Below are positions 57,575 through 64,000 of a DNA stretch of 64,000 nucleotides, piece after piece. The position numbers and the translations under genes were made by a program. The DNA is from Flavobacterium aerium (GTDB lineage: Bacteria > Bacteroidota > Bacteroidia > Flavobacteriales > Flavobacteriaceae). The notes under the pieces were generated by a model. It did not search any database, was not told where the DNA came from, and saw only the letters and a list, made by a program, of their open reading frames with translations. Numbering within the stretch: position 1 is the stretch's first letter; each line of letters begins with the position of its first letter. The stretch lies in NCBI RefSeq assembly GCF_030766725.1, contig NZ_JARQWR010000007.1, positions 1 to 64,000 on the forward strand, written 5' to 3'.

Positions 57575-58678
57575 ATGGAAAATCTACTTAAGAATATCTA
57601 TACTCCTATTTTCTTTGATCGTTTTACCGATGCTGTATCGGATGTCATTGTCGATTTTGATAAAACTTTATTCTTAGCTAAAATTTATGATTCTAGTTGG
57701 GAACAACGTGAATTGAAACAACGAATGAAACATATCGCTGCTACTCTTCACGAGTTTCTCCCGAATACGTATGATGGTGCCATTTCGAGCATTAAGCAAA
57801 TTATTACTGCGATTCGAAAAAGAGGAACTAAAGAGATGAGTTTGGAATATATGTTTTTCCCTGAGTATATTGAAATCTTTGGTATTAATCATTTCAATAC
57901 ATCCGTAGATGCTTTAGAGTTTGTTACTCAGTTTACAAGTTGTGAATTTGCCGTTCGTCCTTTCATGATTCAATACCATGATGATATGATTGTACAAATG
58001 ACAAAATGGTCAAAGCATGAAAGTCATTTGGTTCGTCGTTTTTCGAGTGAAGGAGCTCGCCCAAGATTACCGTGGGCTATGGCTTTGCCAGCATTAAAAA
58101 AAGATCCTACCGATATACTTCCTATTCTTGACAATTTGAAAGATGACGCTTCGGAATTTGTACGAAGAAGTGTTGCCAATAATCTTAACGACATCGCCAA
58201 AGATCATCCAGATGTTGTCCTTGCTACTATTATCGCATGGAAAGGTACTTCATCAAATACAGATTGGGTTATCAAACATGGTAGTCGTACTTTACTTAAA
58301 AAAGCACATCCAGAAGTATTGGCCTTTTTTGGTTTAGAAAAGGTCAAAGATGTTGAAATTTCCGCTTTAGCATTACAAAATGATCAAATATCAATTGGTG
58401 ACAGTCTTTTGTTTTCCTTTGAATTAATCAATAAAAATACCCAACCAGTCAAACTTCGTCTGGAATATGGCATCGATTATATGAAGGCAAATGGGAAACA
58501 AAACAGAAAGCTATTCAAGATTACTGAGAATACCTATGAACCGAATAAAGTATATACTTTTAATCGTACTCAAACTTTTCGTGATATGACCACTCGCAAA
58601 CATTATCTGGGCGCCCATAGGATCACAATTTTAATCAATGGACAGGAATTCGCTTCACATGAGTTTCAAGTCATTTAA
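57575..58678 (+). CDS. alkC: AlkC-like DNA glycosylase (HEAT-repeat DNA alkylation repair)
   Basis: A 367-residue protein. The first 260 residues are ALK/HEAT-like helical repeats ('HESHLVRRFSSEGARPRLPW', 'DDASEFVRRSVANNLNDIAK', 'WVIKHGSRTLLKKAHPEVL') as in AlkC/AlkD DNA glycosylases. These excise alkylated bases such as 3-methyladenine without flipping them out. Residues 268-367 form a beta-sandwich ('SIGDSLLFSFELINKNTQPV'), the Ig-like domain that marks AlkC rather than AlkD. It is 26 bases downstream of the FUSC gene and probably co-transcribed. AlkC is a good match on architecture; activity untested. Confidence 0.87.
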   Translation: MENLLKNIYTPIFFDRFTDAVSDVIVDFDKTLFLAKIYDSSWEQRELKQRMKHIAATLHEFLPNTYDGAISSIKQIITAIRKRGTKEMSLEYMFFPEYIEIFGINHFNTSVDALEFVTQFTSCEFAVRPFMIQYHDDMIVQMTKWSKHESHLVRRFSSEGARPRLPWAMALPALKKDPTDILPILDNLKDDASEFVRRSVANNLNDIAKDHPDVVLATIIAWKGTSSNTDWVIKHGSRTLLKKAHPEVLAFFGLEKVKDVEISALALQNDQISIGDSLLFSFELINKNTQPVKLRLEYGIDYMKANGKQNRKLFKITENTYEPNKVYTFNRTQTFRDMTTRKHYLGAHRITILINGQEFASHEFQVI

Positions 58679-59016
58679 TATTTCAATACTATTTAGCATC
58701 TCCTAATTTAGACAAAGCGTACTCTATTTTATCTTTTTTACTACTATAAACAATCTATAGTAGCATAAGGTCATATATGGACTTTTATTTCTAAAATTCA
58801 TATGTAAATAAACATCGCCTATCTATGATTTATCATTCCTTGCCTGTAGTTAAAAATTTCATCTATAGGTAAGAGCAAACTACGCTCAAGAATGATTTCT
58901 TAATATTTCTTATTTTTTTAGTTCTCTTTCCATACTAGATTTGTAATAAAATTATTAATAATCAATATTGATACACACATCTAAATTTATTAAATTAATC
59001 TTTAACATTTCTAATC
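58679..59016 (+). other. Intergenic region upstream of the SnoaL-like pair
   Basis: About 338 AT-rich bases with no gene. The only element I support is TAGATTTG (58936-58943), a full -7 match about 73 bases before the lipoprotein ATG. I see no terminator for alkC. Confidence 0.45.
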
Positions 59017-59481
59017 ATGAATAAACTAAAAAAAATACCATTATTGAGTAGCCTTTTCTTTCTTGTACTTATTGGTTGTAATAATAATGATGATAAAAAT
59101 TCATCACAAAATTCAGATGAAATAGCACTTCTTTCACAGGAAACGAAAAAAGTTGTTGAGCACCATTTGGAGGCTTTTATACAAGGAGATGTAGATAAAA
59201 CACTTGAAGATTACACTGATGATTCAGTACTTATTAGTGAAGGAATTAACGAACAAGGATACGTAAAAGGATTAGCTCAAATTAGAGCCAATTTTGAAAA
59301 TGTTTATGCAAATTACTTCCCGCCTACAACGACAAATTTCACACTAGAAACAATGACTGTAAGTGGTGAAACTGCACATATAACTTGGACATCCGCCACA
59401 ACAGATTATACTACAGATACATTTGTAGTTCGAAATGGCAAAATTGTAGCCCAAACATTTGCAGCAAAGTACAAACAATAA
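59017..59481 (+). CDS. SnoaL/DUF4440-like lipoprotein (NTF2-like fold)
   Basis: A 154-residue lipoprotein: the lipobox 'LVLIGC' gives an acylated Cys21, followed by Asn/Asp-rich residues. The mature domain of about 115 residues has the NTF2-like pattern: 'VVEHHLEAFIQGDVDKTLED', 'YTDDSVLISEG', 'GLAQIRANFENVYANYF' and a closing strand 'DTFVVRNGKIVAQTFAAKYK'. Such folds bind small hydrophobic ligands or act as isomerases, but no catalytic residue set can be named. The following gene is a close paralogue. Possible Asn/Asp-rich post-lipobox residues could matter for lipoprotein sorting. Confidence 0.85.
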   Translation: MNKLKKIPLLSSLFFLVLIGCNNNDDKNSSQNSDEIALLSQETKKVVEHHLEAFIQGDVDKTLEDYTDDSVLISEGINEQGYVKGLAQIRANFENVYANYFPPTTTNFTLETMTVSGETAHITWTSATTDYTTDTFVVRNGKIVAQTFAAKYKQ

Positions 59482-59506
59482 CAACCATACAAAAAATAAA
59501 ATAGTC

Positions 59507-59947
59507 ATGAAAAAATTAAATAAAATATTACTAATCACTCTGATCACTTTATCTTATATAAATGTAAATGCTCAAGGAGTTTCACCAGACAATGAAGCGA
59601 TTACATTACAAACAAAGAAAGTATTTGAACATCATATGGAAGCTTTTAGCAATGGTGATGTAGAAGAAACATTAAAAGATTATACTGATGATTCCGTTAT
59701 AATTTCTAAAGGAATTAATTCTAGAGGTTATATTAAAGGGTTAGCCGAGATAAGAGCTAATTTCAATTCTGTATATACAACATTCTTCCCTCCAGCAACC
59801 ACTAACATGCAGGTCTTAACAGTTACTATCATTGGAGAAATGGCCTATGTAACATGGACATCTTCTACTACAGACTTTACTACCGATACTTTTGTTGTTA
59901 AGAATGGGAAAATTACTTCACAGACTTTCACAGCAAATTACAAATAA
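59507..59947 (+). CDS. SnoaL/DUF4440-like secreted protein, paralogue of the preceding lipoprotein
   Basis: A 146-residue protein. The start is the ATG at 59507 (MKKLNK); a longer frame from 59459 would overlap the previous gene and lacks a sensible N-terminus. The signal peptide ends 'SYINVNAQG' with no lipobox cysteine. The mature domain aligns without gaps to the neighbour, with about two thirds of roughly 108 positions identical by hand, for example 'VFEHHMEAFSNGDVEETLKD' and 'TDTFVVKNGKITSQTFTANY'. The pair therefore arose by tandem duplication, with one copy lipid-anchored and one soluble. Function unknown. Confidence 0.85.
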   Translation: MKKLNKILLITLITLSYINVNAQGVSPDNEAITLQTKKVFEHHMEAFSNGDVEETLKDYTDDSVIISKGINSRGYIKGLAEIRANFNSVYTTFFPPATTNMQVLTVTIIGEMAYVTWTSSTTDFTTDTFVVKNGKITSQTFTANYK

Positions 59948-60072
59948 CATTATTACGTCTACTATAAAGCATTCAAAAAAGGACATAATTAATACAAATT
60001 ACGAAAGCTTAAAAAAATACTGAATAAATTTATTTATCCTATTTTTACTTTTAGATTTCAAATTCGATGTTA

Positions 60073-60116
60073 TATACCTAAGCCATGTAAAAAATACTTT
60101 ACATGGCTTAGGTATA
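60073..60116. repeat. Perfect 19-bp inverted repeat without a T tract
   Basis: The left arm (60073-60091, TATACCTAAGCCATGTAAA) and the right arm (60098-60116) are exact complements around a six-base loop. It lies between convergent genes ending at 59947 and 60142. Unlike the terminators elsewhere in the window it has no T run on either side. It could be an unusual terminator or a remnant of a small mobile repeat. Confidence 0.75.
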
Positions 60117-60141
60117 AATCTACGTTACATCATTAAATAAA

Positions 60142-61473
60142 TCAATTTTTATAATCAATTTCAATTAGATTATCTTTTTTCATATCGGTACTTAAATAAA
60201 CATACCGAGTTTTATCTCCATAATATATTCGGAGTACAGCTGTATTAGGTGGTATTGTTCCTAAATTTTCGGCCCGGAATAAGAGTATATTCTTTCCTGG
60301 TTTGAGTAATACCTCAATCTTTTTTCCTTTCTTTTGAACTTTGATGTTTTGCTCAATCCATTCGTCATTTAATTTCAAGGATATAATATCCCCATCTTCT
60401 ACCTGACCATCCCATATCTCTAAGCTAATTTTATCGTTTTTAACCTCCATTTCAGCTACATAATCAGAGTAACGATCATTCTTTTTCGGAGGTGATTCTT
60501 TTTTCGTTTGCTTTAATGGAATTTCTTTAGAATCGGGGGTTTCTCTGTAAAATTTCCCCACTAAAAAAGTGGCAAATGCATTGGCACGATGTGTAAAATC
60601 AAAAGAATACATATTGTCTTTTGTCTTTACAATCAGATTTCCTGTATTGGGCGGGAGCCTTCCATAATTTTCTGCAAAAAGAGCTAAGGTATTCATTCCT
60701 TTCTTTAGTGGTAACGCATATGAAAACTCTTTTTCATCAATGGCATGCTTATTCAAAATTATCTTCCCGTTTTGCACTAAAGTAATCGTATCGGCATCCA
60801 TCAATTCTTCATCTTGAATCGTTAAATAAATAATACTATCTTTCAATGTTATAGGATCATAGACCCCATAGTAAATACTATCTTTTTCAGTGGGACTAAC
60901 AATTCGTTTGATATTAGGATCACTCCAAGGAATAGAATTTGCTTTCTGAAAAGTAATTTTTTCCTGACACAACAGATTCCTCAAGTTATCTTTCATACTC
61001 AGGTAAATTTCATCTCCATCATACAATCCACGCATAAAAAAACCAAAATTATCAATCCACATCCGTTTCAATTCTAACTGGGCTTTTCCTTTTGCATCTT
61101 TACTAAATGTAAAAACACCATTCAAATAAGGCATCCATTGTCCAATTTTAAAAGGGGTTTCCAAAATTGGATATTTATTGCGTCCTATCCCCAATTGGGT
61201 ATCATTTTTCTTCACCAATAAAAACTCATAGCTTGATGAAAAGGAATTATAATTGATTTTTAGGTTTGCAGGATAAAGCATACCTTCGGTTGCTTTACCT
61301 ATTTGCATTTCAACATATATTGGTGATGAACTTGGATTGGGTTTGTGTATAAATTTCCAAGTGCCTTCAAACTCTTGAGATCTTGCTGAGTTTGATAAAA
61401 ATAGAACCAAGCAGATAATAATCGTTATCCACCTTGTATTATAAAGCTGTATATCATTGTGTTTCATATACAT
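60142..61473 (-). CDS. Secreted protein with two tandem beta-domain copies, function unknown
   Basis: A 443-residue protein with a signal peptide ('IIICLVLFLSNSARSQE'). The first 200 residues are a lipocalin-like beta region ('EFEGTWKFIHKPNPSSS' start). Two similar C-terminal domains follow, at about 213-298 and 348-430. Both read [hydrophobic strands]-DxDxI-...-NxLxxxAENxGxxPPNTxxL ('ALFAENYGRLPPNTGNL' and 'LLFRAENLGTIPPNTAVL'). A Lys/Pro-rich linker lies between them. I do not recognise a named family. The start may be the ATG at 61473 or the one at 61467; a promoter lies just upstream. Confidence 0.8.
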   Translation of the reverse strand: MYMKHNDIQLYNTRWITIIICLVLFLSNSARSQEFEGTWKFIHKPNPSSSPIYVEMQIGKATEGMLYPANLKINYNSFSSSYEFLLVKKNDTQLGIGRNKYPILETPFKIGQWMPYLNGVFTFSKDAKGKAQLELKRMWIDNFGFFMRGLYDGDEIYLSMKDNLRNLLCQEKITFQKANSIPWSDPNIKRIVSPTEKDSIYYGVYDPITLKDSIIYLTIQDEELMDADTITLVQNGKIILNKHAIDEKEFSYALPLKKGMNTLALFAENYGRLPPNTGNLIVKTKDNMYSFDFTHRANAFATFLVGKFYRETPDSKEIPLKQTKKESPPKKNDRYSDYVAEMEVKNDKISLEIWDGQVEDGDIISLKLNDEWIEQNIKVQKKGKKIEVLLKPGKNILLFRAENLGTIPPNTAVLRIYYGDKTRYVYLSTDMKKDNLIEIDYKN

Positions 61474-61486
61474 TATGTTTGTTACT

Positions 61487-61515
61487 CAAATATAGCTACA
61501 AATCTTAAAAGCAAA
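61487..61515 (-). promoter_or_regulatory. Promoter of the duplicated-domain protein
   Basis: On the minus strand TTTG (61515-61512) is followed after 17 bases by TATATTTG (61494-61487), a full match to the -7 consensus, 13 bases before the ATG at 61473. Confidence 0.6.
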
Positions 61516-61528
61516 GTATCGCAACGGC

Positions 61529-61553
61529 AAAAAAAAACCATCACTACTGATGG
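61529..61553 (-). terminator. Intrinsic terminator after mqo
   Basis: On the minus strand CCATCA (61553-61548) pairs with TGATGG (61543-61538) around a four-base loop, followed by a run of T read from the A tract at 61529-61537. Confidence 0.75.
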
Positions 61554-61578
61554 CTTTTATATGAATTAGAATCTAAAA

Positions 61579-63081
61579 TTACTTTGTATTTAATTTTAAA
61601 ATTTTTGATGTTCTTGCTCTGGTTTCGTCACACAATTCAGGATTTTTATTTAATGCCTGACCATAAGAAGGAATCATTCCTTTTAATCTCGTTTGCCAAT
61701 CTGCACTTAACATTTTATCGGCAAAACAACGGTTTAATAAATCAAGCATAATTGAAACTGCTGTTGATGCTCCTGGAGAAGCTCCAAGCAATACTGCCAA
61801 AGAACCGTCTGATGCACTTACTACCTCAGTACCAAATTCTAAAACACCACCTACTTCTTCATCTTTCTTAATCACTTGTACACGTTGTCCAGCTGTTTCC
61901 AATACCCAGTCTTTCATATCTGCTGTTGGTAGATATTCGCGTAATGCATCCAGTCTATCTTCAGGGGATTGTCTTACTTGTTCAATTAGGTATTTTGTCA
62001 ATGCCATATTGTGGTATCCAGCTGCTAGCATTGGACGGATGTTATCAAATTTAATTGATAAGGGTAAATCTAAATATGAACCGTTTTTAAGGAACTTTGT
62101 TGAAAATCCTGCATAAGGCCCAAACAACAATGCTTTTTCTCCATTTATCATTCTAGAATCCATATGCGGTACTGACATTGGAGGTGAACCTACACCTGCT
62201 TTACCATATACTTTTGCATTATGTTTCTCTATAATTTCTTTATTGATGCATTTCAGCCATTGCCCACTCACAGGGAAACCTCCAAAACCTTTTCCTTCTG
62301 GAATATCGGCTTTTTCTAACAAGGGTAATGAACCTCCACCGGCACCAATGAAAACAAATTTTGTTTTCACTTTTGTCTTTTCATTCGAAGCCAAATCTTT
62401 TACTACAATAGACCAAGATTTATCTTCTCTTTGTTTTAGCTTACGAACTTCATGATTATAATGAATTGTTACACCCTCTTGTTGCATTAAATGAGCAAAC
62501 ATACTTCGTGTTAACGCTCCAAAATTCACGTCTGTTCCTAAGTCCATATGTGTCGCAGCTAACTTCTCTCCTTCTTTTCGACCTTCCATTACTAATGGCA
62601 TCCAAGATTTTAGTTTTGTAAAATCTTCTGAATATTCCATTTCTTTAAAAAGGCTGTGTTTTATTAAGGCTTCATATCTCTTTTTAAGATATTCTACATT
62701 TGTATCACCCCAAACAAAACTCATATGTGGAATACTTCTAATAAAATCTTCGGGAGCAGCAATTAGTCCTTTTTCAATCAAGTAACTCCAAAATTGCTTT
62801 GATACTTCAAATGATTCTGCAATTTTTACGGCTTTTATGGTTTCAATACTACCATCGGCTAATTCTGGTGTATAATTCAGCTCACAAAAAGCAGAATGTC
62901 CTGTTCCAGCATTATTCCAAGCGTCTGAACTTTCAGAAGCTGCGCCGTCAAGCCTTTCGTAAATAGCAATATTAATATCGGGTTGTAACTCTTTTAAAAA
63001 CATTCCGAGCGTGGCGCTCATGATTCCAGCGCCTATAAGTACAACGTCTGGATTGGATTTCTGATTATTATTAGTAGTCAT
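61579..63081 (-). CDS. mqo: Malate:quinone oxidoreductase
   Basis: Membrane-associated FAD enzyme that oxidises malate to oxaloacetate and passes electrons to quinone. The 500-residue protein shows the FAD motif 'VVLIGAGIMSATLGMFLKEL', then 'YERLDGAASESSDAWNNAGT' followed by 'GHSAFCELNYTP', typical of Mqo. Further signatures are 'FIGAGGGSLPLLEKADIPEG', 'FGGFPVSGQW' and the C-terminal 'LLGASPGASTAVSIML'. ATG at 63081 is used; a GTG one codon upstream is the alternative. With Mdh at 8791-9726 the cell has two routes from malate. It has its own -7 box and terminator. Assignment is secure. Confidence 0.97.
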   Translation of the reverse strand: MTTNNNQKSNPDVVLIGAGIMSATLGMFLKELQPDINIAIYERLDGAASESSDAWNNAGTGHSAFCELNYTPELADGSIETIKAVKIAESFEVSKQFWSYLIEKGLIAAPEDFIRSIPHMSFVWGDTNVEYLKKRYEALIKHSLFKEMEYSEDFTKLKSWMPLVMEGRKEGEKLAATHMDLGTDVNFGALTRSMFAHLMQQEGVTIHYNHEVRKLKQREDKSWSIVVKDLASNEKTKVKTKFVFIGAGGGSLPLLEKADIPEGKGFGGFPVSGQWLKCINKEIIEKHNAKVYGKAGVGSPPMSVPHMDSRMINGEKALLFGPYAGFSTKFLKNGSYLDLPLSIKFDNIRPMLAAGYHNMALTKYLIEQVRQSPEDRLDALREYLPTADMKDWVLETAGQRVQVIKKDEEVGGVLEFGTEVVSASDGSLAVLLGASPGASTAVSIMLDLLNRCFADKMLSADWQTRLKGMIPSYGQALNKNPELCDETRARTSKILKLNTK

Positions 63082-63098
63082 CACAAAGATTTAAAGTA

Positions 63099-63106
63099 CA
63101 AAGATA
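63099..63106 (-). promoter_or_regulatory. -7 promoter box (mqo)
   Basis: The minus strand reads TATCTTTG, a full consensus match, 17 bases upstream of the ATG at 63081. Candidate TTG elements lie at spacings of 13 and 24 bases, both off the norm. Confidence 0.5.
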
Positions 63107-63193
63107 AATTGAAAATTTACAAAAATTGGTCAAATTCGTATCTTAATTTTAATTAATTATCATTTTTTAGGCAATTCAATATTGAGGCATTTT

Positions 63194-63607
63194 CTATTGT
63201 TTTCTCAATAAGAAATCTTGTAGCATAATAGTTGCTGAAATTTCATCAATCAAGGCCTTATTTTGGCGTTGTTTCTTTTTTAAGCCACTATCAATCATGG
63301 TTTGAAAAGCCATTTTTGAAGTAAATCGTTCATCTACGCGTTCCACAGGCATATCAGGAAAAGATTCTTTAAACTTTAACACGAATGCTTCAATGATTGG
63401 AGCGCTTTCAGATGGTTCATTATTCATTTGCTTTGGCTCACCAATCAAAACACGTTCCACTTTTTCTTTTGAGAAATAATCTTTTAAAAATGGTATTGTA
63501 GTTTCAGAAGGTATTGTTGTGAGTCCAGAAGCTATAATTTGCATCTGGTCTGTAATTGCAATCCCGGTTCGCTTAAATCCGTAGTCAATTGCTAAAATAC
63601 TAGCCAT
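63194..63607 (-). CDS. ruvX: Holliday junction resolvase-like / pre-16S rRNA nuclease YqgF
   Basis: A 137-residue RNase H-like nuclease. The family matures the 5' end of 16S rRNA and is also described as a putative Holliday junction resolvase. Visible motifs are 'ILAIDYGFKRTGIAITD' with the first catalytic Asp, 'RVLIGEPKQMNNEPSE' (the glycine-rich loop) and 'VERVDERFTSKMAF', and the last conserved acidic block is 'LIDEISATIMLQDFL'. It is divergent from dapD and has a -7 box on the minus strand at 63626-63633. Assignment is secure. Confidence 0.95.
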   Translation of the reverse strand: MASILAIDYGFKRTGIAITDQMQIIASGLTTIPSETTIPFLKDYFSKEKVERVLIGEPKQMNNEPSESAPIIEAFVLKFKESFPDMPVERVDERFTSKMAFQTMIDSGLKKKQRQNKALIDEISATIMLQDFLLRKQ

Positions 63608-63625
63608 AAATGATTATTTTTTTTG

Positions 63626-63633
63626 CAAAATTA
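63626..63633 (-). promoter_or_regulatory. -7 promoter box (ruvX)
   Basis: The minus strand reads TAATTTTG, matching TAnnTTTG, 19 bases upstream of the ruvX ATG. No TTG partner is visible. Confidence 0.4.
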
Positions 63634-63686
63634 CAGTTTATAATGTTAGGAATTTAAAAACGGCTTTTTTTTAAAAAAATTGCTTC

Positions 63687-63694
63687 TATCTTTG
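63687..63694 (+). promoter_or_regulatory. -7 promoter box (dapD)
   Basis: TATCTTTG, a full consensus match, 18 bases before the dapD ATG in the divergent ruvX/dapD gap. No TTG at good spacing. Confidence 0.5.
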
Positions 63695-63711
63695 TCGAAA
63701 ATCACACTATA

Positions 63712-64000
63712 ATGAACAATTTACAATCTATCGTAGAACAAGCTTGGGAAAACAGAGCTTTACTAACTGAAGAAAAAACGACAACTGCCATCAGAGAGGT
63801 TATTGAATTAATCGATTCTGGTAAATTACGTGTTGCAGAACCTACTGATACTGGGTGGCAAGTAAACGAATGGGTAAAAAAAGCGGTCGTATTGTATTTT
63901 CCTATTCAAAAAATGGAAACATTAGAAGCTGGTATCTTTGAATACCATGATAAGATGTTATTAAAAAGAAATTTTGCTGAAAAAGGAATTCGTGTTGTTC
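63712..64000 (+). CDS. dapD: 2,3,4,5-tetrahydropyridine-2,6-dicarboxylate N-succinyltransferase (partial, N-terminal part)
   Basis: The first 96 residues of a protein that runs off the right edge. 'NNLQSIVEQAWENRALLTEE', 'VIELIDSGKLRVAEP', 'WQVNEWVKKAVVLYFPIQKM' and 'YHDKMLLKRNFAEKGIRV' match the N-terminal helical domain of DapD closely, including the WxVNxWxKKAxLLxF block. DapD acts in the succinylase branch of lysine and meso-diaminopimelate synthesis. The left-handed beta-helix catalytic domain lies outside the window. It is divergent from ruvX. Confidence 0.95.
   Translation, partial: MNNLQSIVEQAWENRALLTEEKTTTAIREVIELIDSGKLRVAEPTDTGWQVNEWVKKAVVLYFPIQKMETLEAGIFEYHDKMLLKRNFAEKGIRVV

Noticed and set aside
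59459..59506. Upstream extension of the second SnoaL-like gene
   Set aside because: It would add an Asn/Lys-rich stretch before the signal peptide and overlap the previous gene. The ATG at 59507 gives a normal signal peptide.

Overview
The window looks like a chromosomal segment of an AT-rich member of the Bacteroidota, most probably Flavobacteriaceae (Flavobacterium/Myroides-like). The evidence is the fused SecDF, the Bacteroidota-type -7 promoter box (TAnnTTTG, sometimes with an upstream TTG), cargo proteins with the gliding-motility/type IX secretion C-terminal domain, and family-restricted genes such as DUF5606 and the RDD/SpoIIM/MoxR/DUF58 group. I saw no insertion sequence, prophage, CRISPR array, rRNA or tRNA.

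Layout. 1-1564 (-) is the start of a large secreted Ig-like repeat protein that runs off the left edge. 1734-5249 (+) is a housekeeping run: folE, cysS, yidD, lgt. 5601-19135 (-) holds secDF, mdh, gyrB, asnB, a GreA-like protein, and an outer-membrane barrel/TPR pair of unknown role. ftsE follows on +. 20379-28272 is a compact surface-polysaccharide locus: four glycosyltransferases, a Wzx-type flippase, an FdtA-like 3,4-ketoisomerase, an FdtB-like aminotransferase and a FemAB-like acyltransferase. It probably supplies a 3-amino-3,6-dideoxyhexose (Fuc3N or Qui3N type) to a glycan. A T9SS type B cargo gene follows.

30274-37930 has a TRIC-family channel and an RDD protein on -, facing a tightly overlapping + operon: SpoIIM, a membrane protein, DUF4129, DUF4350, MoxR ATPase, DUF58. 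I regard this as the most interesting poorly characterised system here. 37982-53109 (+) is a mixed run: TrmH/SpoU methyltransferase, serine hydrolase, DUF3829 lipoprotein, RelA/SpoT, Fur-like regulator, purA, OstA/LptA-like protein, class III aminotransferase, TPR protein, aroE, DUF349 protein.

53174-55113 (-) is mazG, DUF5606, def. 55326-61473 is accessory: FUSC membrane protein, AlkC-like glycosylase, a tandem pair of SnoaL-like proteins (one lipoprotein, one soluble secreted) and a duplicated-domain secreted protein. The window closes with mqo and ruvX on - and the start of dapD on +. Most transcription units end in clear intrinsic terminators. Several convergent pairs in 22-31 kb instead overlap or abut with no terminator between them.
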